From contig CAIIXF020000003.1 of assembly GCA_903813345.2 (NCBI GenBank), forward strand, positions 3,872,109-3,936,108: DNA of 64,000 nt. The letters run 5' to 3'. This document shows positions 11,878 through 22,404 of this stretch, in pieces. The position numbers and the translations under genes were made by a program. The notes under the pieces are model-generated. The model did no database searches. It was not told where the DNA came from and saw only the letters and a program-made list of their open reading frames with translations. The first letter of the stretch is position 1; each line of letters opens with the position of its first letter. Source of the DNA: Owenia fusiformis. Taxonomy: Eukaryota > Annelida > Polychaeta > Sabellida > Oweniidae.

Positions 11878-12200
11878 TGTTGGCCAAAATAACCTCATAA
11901 GGCCCAAGGGCAAAGATTAGCTAAATCAACGAATTATTTTAGACTACTATCACAGACTGTAAACAGTTTAGATATCTATTTAACAACAGTTCCAGTGTTT
12001 GAGTATTAATTATATATTTAATTAAAGATCAACTATCCTGAGTGCTGTATATTACCTTGATTTAACGTCAGATGTGAATCCTAGCTCTAGAAATTTCTTC
12101 CGTTTTCTTCTCATTTGAAGAGCGCTGTGAGACGCCTAATAAACAAATACGTTTAAATGGCGAACGAAAATGTTTTTGACCCTAACGCACTTTCATAATA

Positions 12201-12284
12201 AGGGTCAATACAACCCACGTGGGATTTGTTTTGGTTATGGTATACGATGAGCAAAACAAATCTCAAGTAGGTTATATTGACCCT
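12201..12284. mobile_element. 84-bp hairpin MITE
   Basis: AGGGTCAATACAACCCACGT at the left pairs imperfectly with the right end, which finishes TTATATTGACCCT. The inner arms share GATTTGTTTT. Most of the element is arm, a miniature inverted-repeat shape. Confidence 0.65.
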
Positions 12285-13140
12285 CTATATTTCATGATCA
12301 TGATTTGGGCTTGCCCCAAATGAACTGCACACCGACTTTGCAAATACATGTGTATATCATGCCCTCGGAAAAATAGCTGAGGGAGACTATAGTACTATAC
12401 CCATACTTGATTGTACCATGGGCTTTCAGCTTGTACACTTCTTCATTACAATACATTTTAGTTCTCATTTTTTGTGGACAATCTCATCCCTGTATCATAT
12501 AGATATAGAGCATATACATAGAAAAGGGGCTTTCGAGACATATGGGCAGACTCTCAATGTCCCGGAATGTTTACAAAACTTATTTAACACGTTCGGAATT
12601 TTAATTGCCATATTTTTGCCCGTTCGGAAATTTAGCGCAGATGATTATCAAAGCTTCCGTACGTGTAAGTACTTGTATCTTTACGCTATTTACACAATAT
12701 TTAGTCATCATATTCTCAAAAAGCTATTACATAAAGTGTCCCCAAATTATTGCAACAATAGATTTTACGCTTAACCTGATGACAGCATCTTGAAATAATG
12801 TAACAGAGTTCGTGTAATGAACTTTCAACTTTTTGGTGGGTGATAATTGAGTGATGGTTGAGTAACACGGAAAGATTTTACAAACTATTTATTTAGTTTT
12901 AATAAACCTCAGTATACAGAATGTTTCTATAGACTATCAGCACAAATGTCAACGTGTGTTAGCACATAGAGTTATAACATAAGCGCGGGAAGTTGTATAA
13001 AGTCCTTTAGAGGTTTTTTGGCCTCCTCTCTGTCAATAGAGGCTTAGTATCCCGACAGAGAATGAGGAGCCCAAAAAATGCAGTAAAGTACCAAAAAGGT
13101 CTTGATACAACTTTCTGGTTACATAAGAGGTATCAAGCCA
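12285..13140. other. intergenic stretch, no gene seen
   Basis: Short ORFs only, without domain similarity or splice support. Nothing else recognised. Confidence 0.45.
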
Positions 13141-13332
13141 TGGGCGTAGCGCTATTTTTCTAAGTAGTACGCCACCACGGGAGCCCTCATGGGAGCAAGA
13201 GTAGAGAGAAACAAAAAAACAAGCCTTCAGGGGGTCCTCCCCCAAAAAATGTTTGAAATTTGGTTGTATTTGGAGCGATTTGCAACCATCTAGTACGCCT
13301 GTGTGTACCCAGCGTACCGGGCGCTACGCCCA
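13141..13332. mobile_element. 192-bp MITE with TGGGCGTAGCGC ends
   Basis: TGGGCGTAGCGC at the left end and GCGCTACGCCCA at the right end are perfect 12-bp inverted repeats. No certain target-site duplication. Confidence 0.6.
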
Positions 13333-14010
13333 GGCTAGCATAGAGAGACAACTTGGCATGATTAAATTCTCATTCATACAGGCTTTGTGTAAAAAAACCT
13401 GTTACCTCATACCCACCTACCCACGTACATTGGACATGATACGGTCTTTGAAGGGTTCAATTTTAAAGATCTCAGTTCATTAAATCTTAGTCTATGATGA
13501 ATTATAGATGCATTTGTAATGACCCTTGATAGCAAGTTGCTACTACAGCCCAGCTGGGTTTGATTTTCACTTGAGGCATCAAATTTAACACACTTTCTTT
13601 CAATTTCTTCATCTGGCTTCTTGGACCTATGCTCGCAGTCGCTAGTTAGTTAGTTAGTTAGTCCCCTTGGGCGCCCTGGGGTCATTTCACATTACAATGC
13701 ACCCATATGCCTTTATTTATGGATCTGTCATCTGTCTAGTCATAAGATAAAGCCAGAATTGTAGAAATGTTATAGATAGTTAGAGCTATTTTGAGATTTA
13801 AAAATCTTTAAAATTGAACTCTTTAATGACTGTATCATGTCCCACGTAGGTGGGTATGAGGTAGGAGGTTTTTATACAAAGCCATTCATACAGTCATGTA
13901 CATGTAATTTATTAAAGTTTGACTGTCGATAAAAGCACAATTTGAGTACCCCCCTTAAGGTTTTCACACGAAAAGATGTATAGCAAGTTTGTCTATCTCA
14001 AGGTGGGTAT
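13333..14010. other. intergenic stretch with small simple repeat
   Basis: No gene seen. A short (AGTT)n run lies near 13642-13660. Confidence 0.45.
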
Positions 14011-15963
14011 AGGTAACGCAGCGCAGTCAAGCATATCTGTTCAAAACGAGGCTGCAACGCGGTAAAGACACAAAATGGAGGCAACTCCAATTATCGGAGG
14101 CACTTCGTCCTCTGTTTCCTCGAAACATAGGTAAGTTTTTGAAAATGCATGCTTCACACTCGGTGATCAACCCCTTAAGGTATGTAAAGCAATAAGAATT
14201 TCTGTTCAGGCATTGACCAGAGTAAAGAAATAGTCAACGCAGATATGATTTCCCGATCCTATTTCTCTTGACCTATCTTCTTATTCCAATTAAGGAGGTA
14301 TTTCGCCACTCATGAGCAAATTTAACATTGACATTCAATAGCCTGATACATATAGAATGTACAATACAAATTAAGATTGAAACTTTTGTTTATTTTCATC
14401 GCAATCTGCTTACAAAATTGAACTAGCCGGAAACGCGGCGCAGTCATTTTCAGCAATTATGGCAACGCGTCGACAGCATAGATTAAATATGGCAACGCGG
14501 TGCAGGCATCAACTTTCTCTGTTTTGTAAAGTACAAAGAAGTTTTGCATTATGCTTTTCTGTCGAAGATTTTGATTTAATAAGGCATGTGACTTTTTATC
14601 AGAAAAAGATCAAGCAATACCAATCTATCCCTATACAGAACGAAGAGACGAAGAATAGGGAGCAATTCTACAATAAACATAAATGTCGAGGGGGATAAAC
14701 AGAAATTCATATCACCAGATAGGGGGAGGAGGCCAACAACCCCATTTCCCGAGGTCCGCTGGGCACCAAAAAAGCGCATCAACGTGGGGGAATGGGGATT
14801 TCTTGATGTCTGAAATATCAAAATAAAAATAACAAAGGAAAAGTTAAAGTTTCAGCACTGAACTCAATACTTTGTTTGTATAAAATATATCACAAGTGGT
14901 TCGTTATTTCCTTAACCTCAATCAAATTTCAGGAAACAGATATTATTTCAAGGTGACTTATATCCAGGCCCCGTATATTGCGAGCAAGTTCCCGCTGAAA
15001 TAGTTAGCAATGAGCTCATGTTAGAAGCGGGGCTTTGAGAGATATGATAAAAATAGTTATAGTTGAAGAACGTCTTTGCCCTGCAATTGAAATAGCCATT
15101 GTACTACAAAATAAAGTTGTACTGAGTTTTACTTACTAGACTTTCATAGAAAATTTTATGTTCCAATTTTATCATATCTCTCAGGGCCTCGTTCCTACTC
15201 TTGAGCTCATTGCTCGCGATAGCAGCGGGGCCTGGATAGACCCCGTGTTTGAATCACATTGATTGGGATTTGATGCATATCAAGCCTTGTGTGTGGATAA
15301 CTTACGTATTCGTCATGTGTAACTTCTAGAGAATGGTTAGATGATGTATCTGCTGTATCTGATGTATCTAACTCATTACATCCCATCTGGTGCATAATTA
15401 TCTTGGTGTTTTTGTCCTGAAAAAAGCAGATAGATAATGCTTTGATAATGTAATTATCGTACACGATAGAACATCAGCCGCATTGCTGTCACTGCGTTTC
15501 CAGTTTTGTCAAATATGAATGATGTCTGAACCCGCGTTGCCGAAGTGTCTGAACTGCGTTTCCAAAATATACCTGGTTTTCCACCCAGAATTGGTTAACA
15601 GAAGGCAAACGGTGATGAAACTTTGAAGAAATAGAGATTACCATGGTATATACGTGATTTAATAGATATGTGTCAAGTGACAAAGTGAAAATGCCACAAT
15701 TGTCAAATTTCAGTAAGTGATTGACTTTGATTGACTTGGAATGTATTTCCCTGATTGACTAAATTTCAAGAAACTTCACATAGACATACTCTGTGAAGTT
15801 CTCCACCGAATGGTATATGCTATTATAACTGTAGCAGACACAAACTAGTGTATGAAGCTTATGAATAAACTTACCGCCCTTTCGACCTTCCACTGAGTGG
15901 CCATTTTGTGTCTTTGCCGCGTTGCAGCCTCGGTTTGAACAGATATGTTACCGCCGCGTTACC
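14011..15963. mobile_element. ~1.95-kb element with inverted AACGCGG-rich ends
   Basis: 14011-14078 and 15901-15963 are inverted copies sharing GGTAACGC, CATATCTGTTCAAA, GAGGCTGCAACGCGG and AAAGACACAAAATGG. GCAACGCG-type words recur inside (14430-14500). There is no transposase ORF and no certain target-site duplication. A smaller MITE (14965-15234) is nested. Confidence 0.5.
14965..15234. mobile_element. 270-bp MITE with CAGGCCCCG ends
   Basis: CAGGCCCCG at the left and CGGGGCCTG at the right are perfect inverted ends. Subterminal inverted matches include GCGAGCAA, AATGAGCTCA and GAGAGATATGATAAAA. No ORF. Confidence 0.75.
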
Positions 15964-16320
15964 TCTGACCACGGTGTACATGTATCTATACTTACCAAGT
16001 TTGAGGACTCAACAGATTCTTTACGATCTCAATTTTGATGATTGTTCATAGACATTACTTCTTTTTTGGCAAGAAAGAAGTAAAAAAAAGAAACGTCCCA
16101 GTCCAACAATTTGCTCCAATCAAATTAGCTGATTGGCTTGACAACCCTGTTGCCATATATAGATAAACTCTGTTAATTACAAAAGTAAACAAAAATGTTT
16201 ACTCAAATACATAACAATATATAAGTAGTACAATTGATCATTTCCAAATAATATGAGTATACTTTTCATGACTTTATTCTTCAATTATTTATATGTTCAG
16301 GAAATTTTGTAAATACTTTG
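15240..16320. other. upstream region of the RNF14-like gene
   Basis: No coding sequence seen. The gene's promoter cannot be located by eye; 15901-15963 is the inverted end of the preceding element. Confidence 0.4.
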
Positions 16321-16396
16321 TGATAGCTCAGTCAGTTGGGGGTCAGACTTCAAACCAAATGGGTTTCTGGTTGCCGGGTTCGAATCCCTGTTACTT
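16321..16396 (+). other. tRNA-like sequence, probable SINE head
   Basis: TAGCTCAGTCAGTTGG resembles a pol III A box, and GCCGGGTTCGAATCCCTG, about 45 bp later, resembles a B box/T arm. No clean acceptor stem forms, so this is more likely a tRNA-derived SINE head or tRNA pseudogene than a functional tRNA. It lies ~120 bp upstream of the RNF14-like start codon. Confidence 0.45.
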
Positions 16397-16518
16397 TTGG
16401 AACACCCTGTATAATATATTATTTTTGCATATTGCAGGTGCTGCCATATTAATTATCAATTACTTATGATGACTCCAACCAGCAAATAGGATTAAATCGG
16501 GAACACATATTTATAGTG

Positions 16519-17643
16519 ATGGCAGAGGAGGATGATGAAAGTCAAGAGAATGAACTACTGGCGCTGAGTAGTATCTATACAGAACATGAGCTCATCACGA
16601 CTGAAGACAATGGCTTACGAAGCGGTCATTTTAACGCCAATATCGAACTACCTGATTCCTTCGCTGTCCGATTTCCAGAGTTGGATATAGGTGGTGGTGA
16701 TGTTGATGGAAAAGAGATTGCTGCCGCTGGGTTGGATGGTGCTGAGTCTAAAACTGCTGTGCATAATTTGGAATATCTACCTCCCGTTGAGCTTAACTTT
16801 GAACTGCCAAAGAATTACCCATCCAAGGCGCCTCCTGTGTTCACATTATCAGCAAAATGGTTGAGTTTGAAACAACTGACTGAATTGTGCAAGAAACTTG
16901 ACAGGATATGGATTGAAAATGAAGGAATGGAAGTGCTTTTTATGTGGATCAGTTTCCTGAAAGATGAATTATTAGATTTTCTTAACCTGTCATCGCCACT
17001 TGACTTATCCAGTGTTATACCCTTAAGAAAAAGACTGAGAAGAAAAACAGAAGAAAATGTGGATATTGCAAATAATTTGGGGAGCGATTCTAGTCACCAT
17101 GAGAGTAAGGGTAAAGGAAATTGTTATGAATCCAGTTCAAAGAGTACAAGGCAGAAAAAACCTAAAAGTCCCATTTTTGATGCTGAAGAAGCACATAAAC
17201 GTCGCAATAAACAATCACAACCAATCAGAGAGAGACCTGGTCACGATAAAGTGAAAAACAACGATGCTGAAAGAAATACCAAATGCAAAGAATTGACAAC
17301 TGATAATGCAAAAACAATTGATGGCGATAAGCGAACAAACGATAGAGGACAGAGATATGACAAGCGGGCAATACGAAGCATTGCCAACCGTCAGGCTCTC
17401 CTTCCAGCTTTAATTGAATTCAACGAGATTGAAAAACAAAGAAGATTTGAGCTCACCTGTTTTACATGCAGTATTTGCTTCAGTGAAAAATACGGGGGAC
17501 AGTGCTTGAAGTTCTATGATTGCGGACACGTTTACTGCCAGGGTTGTATGGCGGGGTACTTTGAAGTGATGATTAATGATGGAAATGTTAAAGCCCTGAC
17601 GTGTCCAAATGATAAATGTGAATCGCAAGCTACACCTGCTCAG
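16519..17643 (+). CDS. RNF14: RNF14-like E3 ubiquitin ligase, coding exon 1 (RWD, linker, RING1)
   Basis: First of four coding exons (16519-17643, 20836-21064, 22232-22404, 24527-24760) of a 586-aa RWD plus RING-IBR-RING ligase. RNF14-family enzymes transfer ubiquitin through a RING2 cysteine; the human protein acts in the response to stalled ribosomes and was first described as an androgen-receptor coactivator. Residues ~1-155 form the RWD domain (QENELLALSSIY; LPKNYPSKAPP). Residues ~165-300 are a basic, low-complexity linker longer than in the human protein (474 aa). RING1 starts near residue 314 (CSICFSEKYGG, CGHVYCQGC). The exon ends in frame at CTCAG|GTAAGT. The start is the ATG at 16519; a possible 5' UTR acceptor lies at 16435-16437. 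Confidence 0.93.
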
Positions 17644-17808
17644 GTAAGTATTTTTGGTACACTGAATATACAGGGAGTCCAAAAAGAATTTTTACAATTA
17701 TAATTCCGTCTGCATAAAATGTATAAAGACTTTATTGACACCCTTATTGATTATACATATATATTAATTATTTGAATATTGATGCATATTGACTTGCCAC
17801 ATTACCAT

Positions 17809-18033
17809 CAGGCCAGGCCCATAGCCAGGATTTGCCGAGGGGGGTTCAGTTTTCAAATATTTCCAGGGGGGGTTCACATTTGACAATTTTGGACCAAATA
17901 TGGCTAAGATCACTTAGGAAGTGCTCAAAATGGTGAAAAACTGCATGATTTTGAAAGAATTTTTGGCCAGGGGGGGTTGCCCGAACCCTGCGCACCCCCC
18001 CCCCCCCCCCCCCCCCCCCTGGCTACGGGCCTG
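17809..18033. mobile_element. MITE of the CAGGCCCGTAGCC family in RNF14 intron 1
   Basis: It carries the same ends and interior marker (AACTGCATGATTTTGAAAGA) as the copy at 4409, plus a C-run of more than 20 bases near its right end. ACCAT borders both sides. The left end holds a small extra CAGGC duplication. Confidence 0.8.
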
Positions 18034-18095
18034 ACCATATAATTGTTGAGTGTTCACGCACTTGAGATTTTAAAAATTGATGCCACCTAAACCCC

Positions 18096-18152
18096 ATTTT
18101 AAAGCCCAGACATGCGCCAGTGATAAATGTGAATTGCAAACTACACCTCATG
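18096..18152 (+). pseudogene. decayed copy of the 3' end of RNF14 exon 1
   Basis: About 55 bp matches the end of exon 1 (17588-17640) with several substitutions. Its reading TCASDKCELQTTP corresponds to TCPNDKCESQATP in the true exon. The donor GTAAGT is not preserved. It appears to be a partial exon duplication inside the intron, truncated shortly before the foldback element at 18176. Confidence 0.75.
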
Positions 18153-18175
18153 AATTAAATTTGCAACCCATTTGC

Positions 18176-19948
18176 CACAGGCTGGTATCGAAAAAATTGT
18201 CCGCTGTGACGGAGCGTGCTATTTTGCATAGAAACACTAGGAAATCCACACAATTTATTTTTTTACTCATATGTTTTGCTATATCAAAGAAAATTACTGA
18301 CTCCATGCAATGAATATATCATTTGCGGGTAACTTTAACTTCTGTTTGAAGTCCAACAACGCTAAGAGCAAAAGCTATTGAAAACGGCGTCGGAGTATCA
18401 TACTCCAAAATATACCATTTCTTTCATTTCTTTTTAATGGTACAATATAGCGACACGATAATATTTACATATGTTTTCAGCATAACTCTGAAGGTATTAA
18501 TGAGATCTTTATGTATTGGGTATTTTTAATTTTTTTTATAAAAAATAATGTTTAAATTTTTTGTCCGCTGTGACGGAGCAGTTTCAAATCTGAAATACGT
18601 TAAGAATTTAGATTTATAATATATCTCTTTATAACTACACGTTAGAGGAGTGAGCGTATCAAATCTCTTTCGTAAAGTATTCTGAAAAATAAAACGGAAT
18701 AAGAGTACACAATTCAAATTCTGAGATGTATATACGACCACTCTTTAAGCTTCTTTTCTCAGTTTGTACTGTAATCCAAGTTATGCATGGTAACTCATGA
18801 AAATGATAGTCAACTTTATTTCAGTATAGGGTATTTGCCTTTCGTTGTGCCTACTGTGGATCCATAACCTGACATGGTCATTTTTATGGTAACTTATATA
18901 CAGTAATATTATATGGTAAAAGGTTATACATCTGTCGGAATGCAGGATGTCTGTGCGCTATTTCGAATAAATTCATATTATCCCTATTTCTGTTACGCGG
19001 TAAACACGATACAAAAATATGCCATATTCCGCAACGAATATGCCATATTCACTTGCGGTGTATGACAGATTCACCTGCGGTATATGGCATATTCCGCAAG
19101 TGAGTATGACATATTCTGAAGGTGAGTATCGGGTATACACTGAACTCAATGCATCACATATTCACTGCGGAATTTCGCATACTCACCTGCGGAATATGCC
19201 ATATACCGCAGGTGAGTATGGCATATTCACCCGTATCACAAATACCGTGCAACCATGAATGTATGACATATTCCGCGTAACAATTTACACTACACGTGAT
19301 ATTCTAAGACGTCTTGGCGAAACGTATTAGAAATATTATGTTGAGTTTACACCATGTTGATTCAGATTTCAGTACAAACCTCCGAAAAATGCTAAGAGTG
19401 GTCGTTTTTATATCTCAGATTTACATTACCCCAGATCTCTCAGAGGCTTCTTCTCATAATTTAGGAAAGTGATTTGTGACATTCTCTCTTCTAAGGGTAC
19501 TTTGAAAAGGTATAATTTGAATCTTAAATTCTTAACGTAGTTCACAGTTAAAACTGCTCCGTCACAGCTGACAAAAAATGTAAACATTATTTTTTATAAA
19601 AAATATTAAAAATACCCAATACATCAAGATATCATTAATACCTTCAGAGTTATGCTGAAAACATATGTAATATTATCGTGTCACTATATTGTACCATTAA
19701 AAAGAAATAAAAGAAATGGTACATTTTTGAGTATGATACTCCGACGCCGTTTTCAATAGCTTTTACTCTTAGCGTTGTTGGACTTCAAACAAAAGTTAAA
19801 GTTACCCGCAAATGATATACCCATTGCATGGAGTGAGAAACTGTCTTTGGTATAGCGAAACATATGAGTAAAAAAATAAATTGTGTGGGTTTCTATACAA
19901 AATAGTACGCTCCGTCACAGCGGACAAATTTTTCGATACCAGCCTGTG
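18176..19948. mobile_element. 1.77-kb foldback element, TSD TTTGC
   Basis: It has ~570-bp inverted arms (about 18176-18750 and 19390-19948), tips CACAGGCTGGTATCG, and TTTGC immediately outside both ends (18171-18175, 19949-19953). Each arm contains GTCCGCTGTGACGGAGC twice, or the closely related inverted copy, at the tip and ~360 bp inward. These four sites could be transposase-binding sites. There is no transposase ORF. A 5-bp TSD and CACA-type tips also occur in Transib elements, but the assignment is uncertain. Located in RNF14 intron 1. Confidence 0.87.
19019..19270. repeat. cluster of short alternating inverted repeats
   Basis: About ten copies of words such as TATGCCATATTC and CACCTGCGG alternate with their complements (GGCATATTCCGC, GCAGGTGAGTATG) in the loop of the foldback element. 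The cluster could fold in many competing ways. Confidence 0.8.
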
Positions 19949-20019
19949 TTTGCACCCATTCTGAATTTTGAAAAAATTTTAAATTTAAAAAAAAAATTGC
20001 AATGATTAACCAACCAGTC

Positions 20020-20372
20020 TTGAGGTGAACCCCCTTGGCCAAACCTCTTTCAAAATCATGCAGTTTTTCCCCATTCTTTGCATTTTCACATGAATTTGGG
20101 CCAAAATGGGTGAAATGCGAACCCACTTTAGAATTTTTTGATAAGTTAACCCCTCCCTATGGGCCTTGGTGTGAACAGTCACATAAAGTATTGTCACAAT
20201 CGTATTTACTTAATCTAACCAACAACGAATCAAGAAAATGGGTGTTTTGTGCTCATTTATGAAAACAGTAACTAGGAGAACCCCACCCCCTTAGCCAGAA
20301 AATCATGCAGTTTTTCACCATTCTGAGCAATTTTCAAGTGATTTTGGGCCTGGCTATGGGCCTAAGTGTAAA
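20020..20372. mobile_element. degraded MITE pieces (CAGGCCCGTAGCC family)
   Basis: Fragments such as AAAATCATGCAGTTTTT, CACCATTCTGAGCA and GGCCTGGCTATGGGCCT recur in diverged form on both sides of 20200. The tips are eroded. Confidence 0.55.
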
Positions 20373-20376
20373 AAGT

Positions 20377-20872
20377 CACATTAAGTATTGTCATAATTGT
20401 ATTTATAAGGTCAAAGAATTGGTGCCAGTTGAACTATTTGAGAAAGTCACATTAAGTATTGTCACAATTGTATTTATAAGGTCAAAGAATTGGTGCCAGT
20501 TGAACTATTTGAGAAAGTCACATTAAGTATTGTCACAATTGTATTTATAAGGTCAAAGAATTGGTGCCAGTTGAACTATTTGAGAAAGTCACATTAAGTA
20601 TTGTCACAATTGTATTTATAAGGTCAAAGAATTGGTGCCAGTTGAACTATTTGAGAAAGTCACATTAAGTATTGTCACAATTGTATTTATAAAGTCAAAG
20701 AATTGGTGCCAGTTGAACTACTTGAGAAAGTCACATTAAGTATTGTCACAATTGTATTTATAAGGTCAAAGAATTGGTGCCAGTTGTACTATTTGAGAAA
20801 GTCACATTAAGTATTGTCACAATTGTATTTATAAGGTCAAAGAATTGGTGCCAGTTGAACTATTTGAGAAAT
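20377..20872 (+). repeat. 71-bp tandem array spanning the RNF14 exon 2 acceptor
   Basis: Seven head-to-tail copies of a 71-bp unit: 35 bp of intron end (GTCACATTAAGTATTGTCAC onward), a TTATAAG acceptor, and the first 36 bp of coding exon 2 (encodes VKELVPVELFEK). Only the last copy continues into the rest of the exon. The copies are nearly identical, so the array is young. Confidence 0.95.
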
Positions 20873-21064
20873 ATGATAGACTGCTTCTACAGACCACGCT
20901 AGATACAATGGCTGATGTTGTATATTGTCCCAGGGTGCATTGCCAGAGTCCCGTTGTCAAGGAGCCCGACACAACAATGGGAAGATGTGCTGCGTGTCAT
21001 TACGTCTTCTGTACATTCTGTAAATATGCCTACCATGGCATATCTGCATGCAAGATTAAGCCAG
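20836..21064 (+). CDS. RNF14: RNF14-like, coding exon 2 (end of RING1, IBR)
   Basis: It encodes VKELVPVELFEKYDRLLLQ and then the IBR zinc ligands in YCPRVHCQSPVV, CAACHYVFCTFCKYAYHG and CKIKP. Acceptor TATAAG|GTC, donor CCAG|GTAAAC. It enters in phase 0 and leaves in phase 1, pairing with exon 3. The first 36 bp are the last copy of the upstream 71-bp array, so six extra acceptor-like sites lie ahead of the true one. Confidence 0.93.
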
Positions 21065-21184
21065 GTAAACAATTTAGTTTATTGACTTCAGGGGTGAAGT
21101 TGGAGGACATAAAGTATCTTTGTGGGGTGGTACCTTTAATTTATTCCTAACACCCAGGTTTTAACATCATCATCATTTTCATCG

Positions 21185-21795
21185 ACATTTAGTGATTACT
21201 TGTGAAATCAACTTACCCAGTGACATCAACTGACATCTAGTGACTTCAACTTTTATCTCATGACATCAACTGATATATAATGACATCAAGTGATAACGAG
21301 TGACTTCAAGTGATATCTAGTGACATTAACTGATATCTAGTGACATATAGTGACACCAGCTGATTTCTAGTGACACCAGCTGACATTAAATGACATCAAG
21401 TGATATCTAGTGATATCTAGTGCCATCAACTGATATCTAGTGAGATCAACTGAAATTTAGTGACATGAAGTGATATCAAGTGACATCAGCTGACATTTAG
21501 TGATATCTAGTGATATCAGCTGATATCTAGTGATATCAGCTGATATCTAGTGACATCAAGTGAAATATAGTGACATTAGCTAAAGTCTATTGACATCAAG
21601 TGATTTTTAGTGACATCAAGCGATATCTACTGACATCAACTGGTATCTAGTGATATCAAATGATATCTAGTGACATGAACTGATATCTAGTGATATCAAC
21701 TGACATCTAATGACAAGACTTGATATCTAGTAACATCAAGTGATATCTAGTGACGTCAACTGACATCTAGTGACATCAACTGATATCTAGTGAAT
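21185..21795. repeat. ~20-bp minisatellite (TGACATCAAC / TGATATCTAG)
   Basis: About 30 degenerate copies of a ~20-bp unit alternate TGACATCAAC or TGACATCAAG with TGATATCTAG in RNF14 intron 2. Not coding. Confidence 0.9.
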
Positions 21796-22054
21796 TCACT
21801 TTTTCTTTTTACCTTATTTTTTATAATTATATAAGTTCAGTGAATAGCATGTGGTTTACAAGATGAACATGTATTTATTGTATTTTGAAAAGCACAACTT
21901 GAAACTTGTTGCTAACAACTTGAATTGAGGCATATAGCACTTTTTGAAATTGAAAAATCAAAAGAGTAAGTTAAAATAATTGAATATGTGAAAAACAGTT
22001 TCTTAAACATTATTATCCGATGGAGCTATTTGCTGCTGTCATATTAAAGGGCAG

Positions 22055-22230
22055 AGACTGAGGTTTCTCAAATATATGTACATGTACCAACTGGTATAAG
22101 CATTTGATCTCTTCATATGAAATAAGAGAGACTGATTTTTCTCAAATACATGTACATGTACCAACTGGTATTGCCATTTGCTCTCTTCATACGAATAAGA
22201 GAGGTTAATATTTCTCAAATTCTCCTTACA
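22055..22230. repeat. ~75-bp tandem duplication before exon 3 acceptor
   Basis: Two copies and the start of a third share TTTCTCAAATA, ATGTACATGTACCAACTGG and CTCTTCATA. The last runs into the true acceptor CTCCTTACAG. Confidence 0.75.
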
Positions 22231-22231
22231 G

Positions 22232-22404
22232 ATGAGATAAAGAAACTGAGGGCTGAATACAATGAAGCAAATGACTTGAAGAAGAAACTATTAGAGAAGA
22301 GATATGGCAAGACCATCATCAGACATATCATAGAGGAGTCAGAGTCCTTAGATTGGTTGGACCAGTACAGTAAACAATGCCCTTCATGTGGTACAAACAT
22401 TCAG
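22232..22404 (+). CDS. RNF14: RNF14-like, coding exon 3 (helix, start of RING2)
   Basis: It encodes EIKKLRAEYNEANDLKKKLL, the segment between IBR and RING2, and ends in CPSCGTNIQ, which supplies the first RING2 zinc ligands. It enters in phase 1 (GAT split as G|AT) and leaves in phase 0 at ATTCAG|GTATAT. The last ~90 bp plus the donor are the first unit of the 14-copy array that follows. Using this first donor and the acceptor at 24525-24526 restores the family's usual RING2. Confidence 0.92.

Noticed and set aside
12418-12774. 118-aa plus-strand ORF
   Set aside because: No conserved domain, no splice or poly(A) context; chance ORF in AT-rich DNA.
16321-16396. Functional tRNA gene
   Set aside because: A- and B-box words are present but acceptor and D stems do not pair properly; kept only as a SINE-like sequence.
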